DNA of 64,000 nucleotides from Cadophora sp. MPI-SDFR-AT-0126 (taxonomy: Eukaryota > Ascomycota > Leotiomycetes > Helotiales > Ploettnerulaceae): NCBI GenBank assembly GCA_020747065.1, contig JAGMVK010000002.1:2232001-2296000 (forward strand), written 5' to 3'. The notes under the pieces were generated by a model, which searched no databases, was not told the DNA's origin, and was given only the letters and a program-made list of their open reading frames with translations. Position numbers and translations under genes: made by a program. Numbering within the stretch: the first letter of the stretch is position 1; each line of letters starts with the position of its first letter. Shown piece by piece: positions 60,957 to 64,000 of this stretch.

Positions 60957-62913
60957 ATGGCTGCAGCCAGACGAGGCCAAGTGCCATTAAACATCGACAT
61001 GCCCAACGGCGAGTCCTCGAGTCCAGAGCTGCCTCCGCTCTCGGCCCTCTTCCTCATCTACTTCGACATCAAGGCTGGCTACACAATTGGGTGGAAACGG
61101 TCACTGCCTGGAGTTGAATTGGAAGGAGTAGTGGAATACAAGAGCTTGCCCTCAGGACTGCATACTGTGAAGGAGGATTTGATATACTTCGTCCACGACA
61201 ACCATGCGGGGCTCAGCGCGTTCATCAATGCGCCAGCAGCGGAGGAATCGAGAAATGCCCGGATGATCGCGGTAGGGATAATGGTTCCCCTGAGTTATGG
61301 CAGGTTGGGTAGAAGCTGGAAACATGCCGAACAATTGAAGGAGATGGCCAGGTAACCCAAACAAAGCAATTGGGGTGCACAAGAAGCTTACTCGAGGTAG
61401 TGAGTTGATTATCGACACGAAGAATACCGCAACACTCGAGAAATACTGGGAAGCACATAGAGCCCATGACTTATCTCCTCCCCCAGAGACAGACTCTCTA
61501 CTGGATTCGCCCTCGAGCTTGAGGTTTAAACCAGTAAGGGCAGCTTCCGGCAAGCCCAAAGGGCATGGGAGGAACCGCTCAGCTTCAGATGGGACGGCAC
61601 TACTACCTCCTGGGCACACTTTGTCTCCATATCATCCAGCATGGAGTCTACCGCGTTTACTGGAAGCATTAGGACCTCTGATTTTCCCTCTACACAGAGC
61701 TGCGTTGCTGCGGAAGCGCATATTGATCACGGCGCATGCACCCGTGCAAGAGACTTGTAATTTTGGTCTGGGCCTCTATTATCACATTGAAGTATACGAC
61801 TAACTGATGACAGTGTACGATATTTCCGTTCTCTCCAACATCCCTCTGGCAGTCAGCGATCTTCTAGCTTCCACTGCCCCTCCTCAGAGACTACGGCCTC
61901 TCTTCTCAATTGGTGTACACGATATTCCCCTGTTAGAAGAAGACCTTCGACTATCCAAAGCAGCAGCCTCAACTCCAGGCTCAGACGCTTCAGAAGCTCG
62001 GGACGAATCCGGCTGTGGCTGGATAGCCTGCACAACAGACAGTATCCTTGCCATGAAAAGCGCCCTCTACGACGTTCTAATCACCATGCCACCCCTCTAC
62101 TCAGAAGACGCCAACGAGAAAGTCTGGCCGAAAATCGAATCACCGCAAGGCGTAGAAATGAAAGCCACACAACGAGATCTTCGTCGCTATCAGACTCTAC
62201 GCTGGGGTCTTTCACGGCATGTATCGCCACCTCCGAGCCCAGCCGATAGACGTAGAAGTAGTTCTGAGTTCACAGAACCAGAAGCGCCACGTACAGCATC
62301 ATCCAGTACATCTCTGCCTCGAGATATACCCATGCTGGACCTCCCAGATACGGACCACATCGTCGAGCCCTCATCATGGTCCGCGCTCGCCTATTCGGGT
62401 TTCATGTGGTGGGCCTCAGCAGGTGAAGAGCGCGGAGACTCAGAAGAAGAAGCAGACGCAGACGCCGCCCTCTTATCCGGTCTCGCACTCTCTCCTTCCA
62501 GTCCATCGTCCTCCCGGCCGCGTTCTCAGTCCACAATTTCCGTGGCAAGTAAAGGCAAAGGCGGAGCTGTAGGAGAAGATCTGAGCGCGAAGCAGGAAAT
62601 GTCTATCATTGCTTATTTCCATCGCTTGACGACGCAGATTTTGACGACGTTGAGTGATATTGTCGATGCTACGGATTCGGACGATGAGCGGGAAGACGAG
62701 CAAGCGGCTCTTCACCAGAGTACGGATGAGGTAGATGGGAATGAGACGGGGCCCGCGGTGCATGTGAGCAGCGAGGATGTAGTGAGGATGGGACTCGACG
62801 TGTGGTCTACAACCGACCACCAATTTATCCAGGAGGTCGCGAAGGAGTATTTTGGGCGCCGAGCTTATGTGCAAGGCCGAAATGTAGATGTATGCGGCAT
62901 TCGGATTTGCTAG
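60957..62913 (+). CDS. Anr2/DENND11 (LCHN)-type DENN protein
   Basis: 619 residues in three exons: 60957-61351, 61401-61765 and 61814-62913. The N-terminus has LPPLSALFLIYFDIKAGYTIGWKRS and LPSGLHTVKEDLIYFVHD, the uDENN-like start of the Avl9/Anr2/LCHN group. VGIMVPLSYGRLGRSWKHAEQL follows. After intron 2 comes YDISVLSNIPLAVSDLL and RPLFSIGVHDIPLLEE, then GWIACTTDSILAMKSALYDVLITMP, matching the C-terminal DUF4484 part. The rest is disordered Ser-rich, with a final helix segment (EMSIIAYFHRLTTQILTTL). DENN proteins act in membrane trafficking, often as Rab regulators; Anr2 itself is poorly characterised. Introns are 48-49 nt and the acceptors at 61400 and 61813 restore the family frame. Confidence 0.85.
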
Positions 62914-63224
62914 TTCAAGGGGAAGAAGACTTAGGTCGGACACTTTCTGTACAATTTAGGAGTGAGCACTATGTGTCTGGGACGTTCAGATGAACCCTGT
63001 TCAATTCTCGATTCTTCTGCGTCGGATGAGGAGTAAATCCGACGCTTTCCAAAAATTTGAAAATTGTCTACAAGTCTCCCTCCACAACCATTCCCTCAAA
63101 ATGGAACTCAAAGTTTATGCACGAAAATTTTGAAGAAGACGCCTTGCTCCATGCCACTCCATATTTTACAAAACCCCAACAAACAATGCTGCCAACCAAG
63201 AAAGCAAAAAGCCAAGTACCGTGA
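62914..63224. other. Convergent intergenic region, DENN gene and SEC63
   Basis: 311 bp between converging stops. Nothing else is seen. Confidence 0.5.
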
Positions 63225-64000
63225 TCATTCCTCATCAGTGTCCGTATCAGTCTCACTGGTATCATCTGCCTCCTCTCCATCTGTATCACTCTCCTCATCG
63301 CTCGACTCGTCCTGTACTGGCTTCTTCTTCTTCTTTGGTGCGGGGGCACCTGTGATACCTCCGGTCTTGAGGGCATGCATTTGACCAGCAATAGAATCTG
63401 TCTTCATGTTAGTGGAATTCATTCACGTTTGGAACTGGATAAACATACCCTCATCAGGCTCGCTGATTTCTTCCTCCTCCTCAATCTCAACTGCCTGGCT
63501 TGCGTCTGCTACAACAAGCGTAACCTCCATCTTGGTATCAAACCCTACATACGAATCACAGACTAAGTTGAAGACGAAAGTGTAGTTGCCGGCAGAAGGA
63601 GGAGCTTGGAATTGTGCCTTGAGTGTTTGCATGTTGAAAGTGGGCTTTCCACTCTCATCATAGATGGGCTTGTCGAATGTTGTAAAAGTGAAGGGCGGTA
63701 CGGCAATCTTTCCTTGCTTGCTGTCTGTAAGGAACACGTGCCATCTAGGCGAATACTCGCGAGCGAAATATGGGGCATATGCCAGCGGTGGTTGGACGGG
63801 CTTTTCTTCCTTTGCTTTCTTTCCATCCTTGCCTTTCGATGGACGGCCGTTGATAGCATCGACATCATCCTCGTCCGGGTCCACATCCTCGAGATCGAGC
63901 TCGTTGACTTCCGGAATGTTGGCGCTTCCAGGGGGGATGAATCGGCCTTTGACAACAAGCGATACTAGAGAGCCAGGGGTAATGAACCTCTCGCCCACCA
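63225..64000 (-). CDS. SEC63: SEC63 translocation protein, C-terminal part (5' end outside window)
   Basis: Only the last two exons are in the window: 64000-63449 (continuing past the edge) and 63397-63225, joined by a 51-nt GTATGT...ACAG intron. The visible part has GSLVSLVVKGRFIPPG, YAPYFAREYSPRWHVFLTDSK, IAVPPFTFTTFDKP and SAGNYTFVFNLVCDSYVGFD, typical of the Sec63/Brl C-terminal domain. The tail is Lys-rich then strongly acidic (ESSDEESDTDGEEADD), the Sec62-binding region that is CK2-phosphorylated in yeast. Sec63 is a J-domain subunit of the ER translocon for post-translational import. The J domain and membrane segments would lie beyond the right edge. The internal GTG near 63998 is not a start. 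Confidence 0.9.

Overview
The window is nuclear DNA of a filamentous ascomycete (Pezizomycotina). The evidence is many short introns (about 45-80 nt, GT...AG, CTNA-type branch sites), both strands densely used, and families typical of this group: a Zn2Cys6 regulator, a PTH11/rhodopsin-domain membrane protein, a TRI12-type MFS pump, a 2EXR protein and a gelsolin protein with a long disordered N-terminus. The overall gene content would suit Leotiomycetes, but I cannot fix the class from sequence alone. All exon joins given here come from reading the sequence; each multi-exon model closes in frame.

Layout. 1-10 kb is compact and housekeeping-like: a proteasome assembly chaperone (PAC4-like), a homoserine acetyltransferase-like alpha/beta hydrolase, an FMN split-barrel flavoprotein, a short-chain dehydrogenase, a carnosine N-methyltransferase-like enzyme and poly(A) polymerase. 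11-28 kb holds an App1-type phosphatidate phosphatase, a signal-anchored single-pass surface protein, a Zn2Cys6 transcription factor, the ribosome-biogenesis helicase DRS1 and a 1126-residue GNAT acetyltransferase with PPHLR repeats. 28-39 kb holds ARL2, the 1595-residue gelsolin-family protein, a 2EXR protein and an M24B aminopeptidase.

40-48 kb is a small accessory block: a seven-exon rhodopsin-domain protein, a TRI12-type efflux pump and an FAD monooxygenase. Pump and monooxygenase are divergent across a 1.6 kb shared promoter region and may act as an oxidation/export pair. 49-51.5 kb carries an 832-residue conserved-looking protein that I cannot name.

51.6-58.3 kb is gene-poor. It contains one small secreted Cys-containing protein (effector-like), a possible coding relic near 54 kb and a degenerate tandem repeat of about 150 bp period near 57 kb. 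58.3-64 kb has an orphan two-exon gene, an Anr2/DENND11-type DENN protein and the 3' end of SEC63 running off the right edge.

I found no rRNA, tRNA, CRISPR or intact transposon. The most unusual item is the acetyltransferase, whose Y-x-PPHL-R repeats resemble the DDX3/Ded1 N-terminal eIF4E-contact motif.
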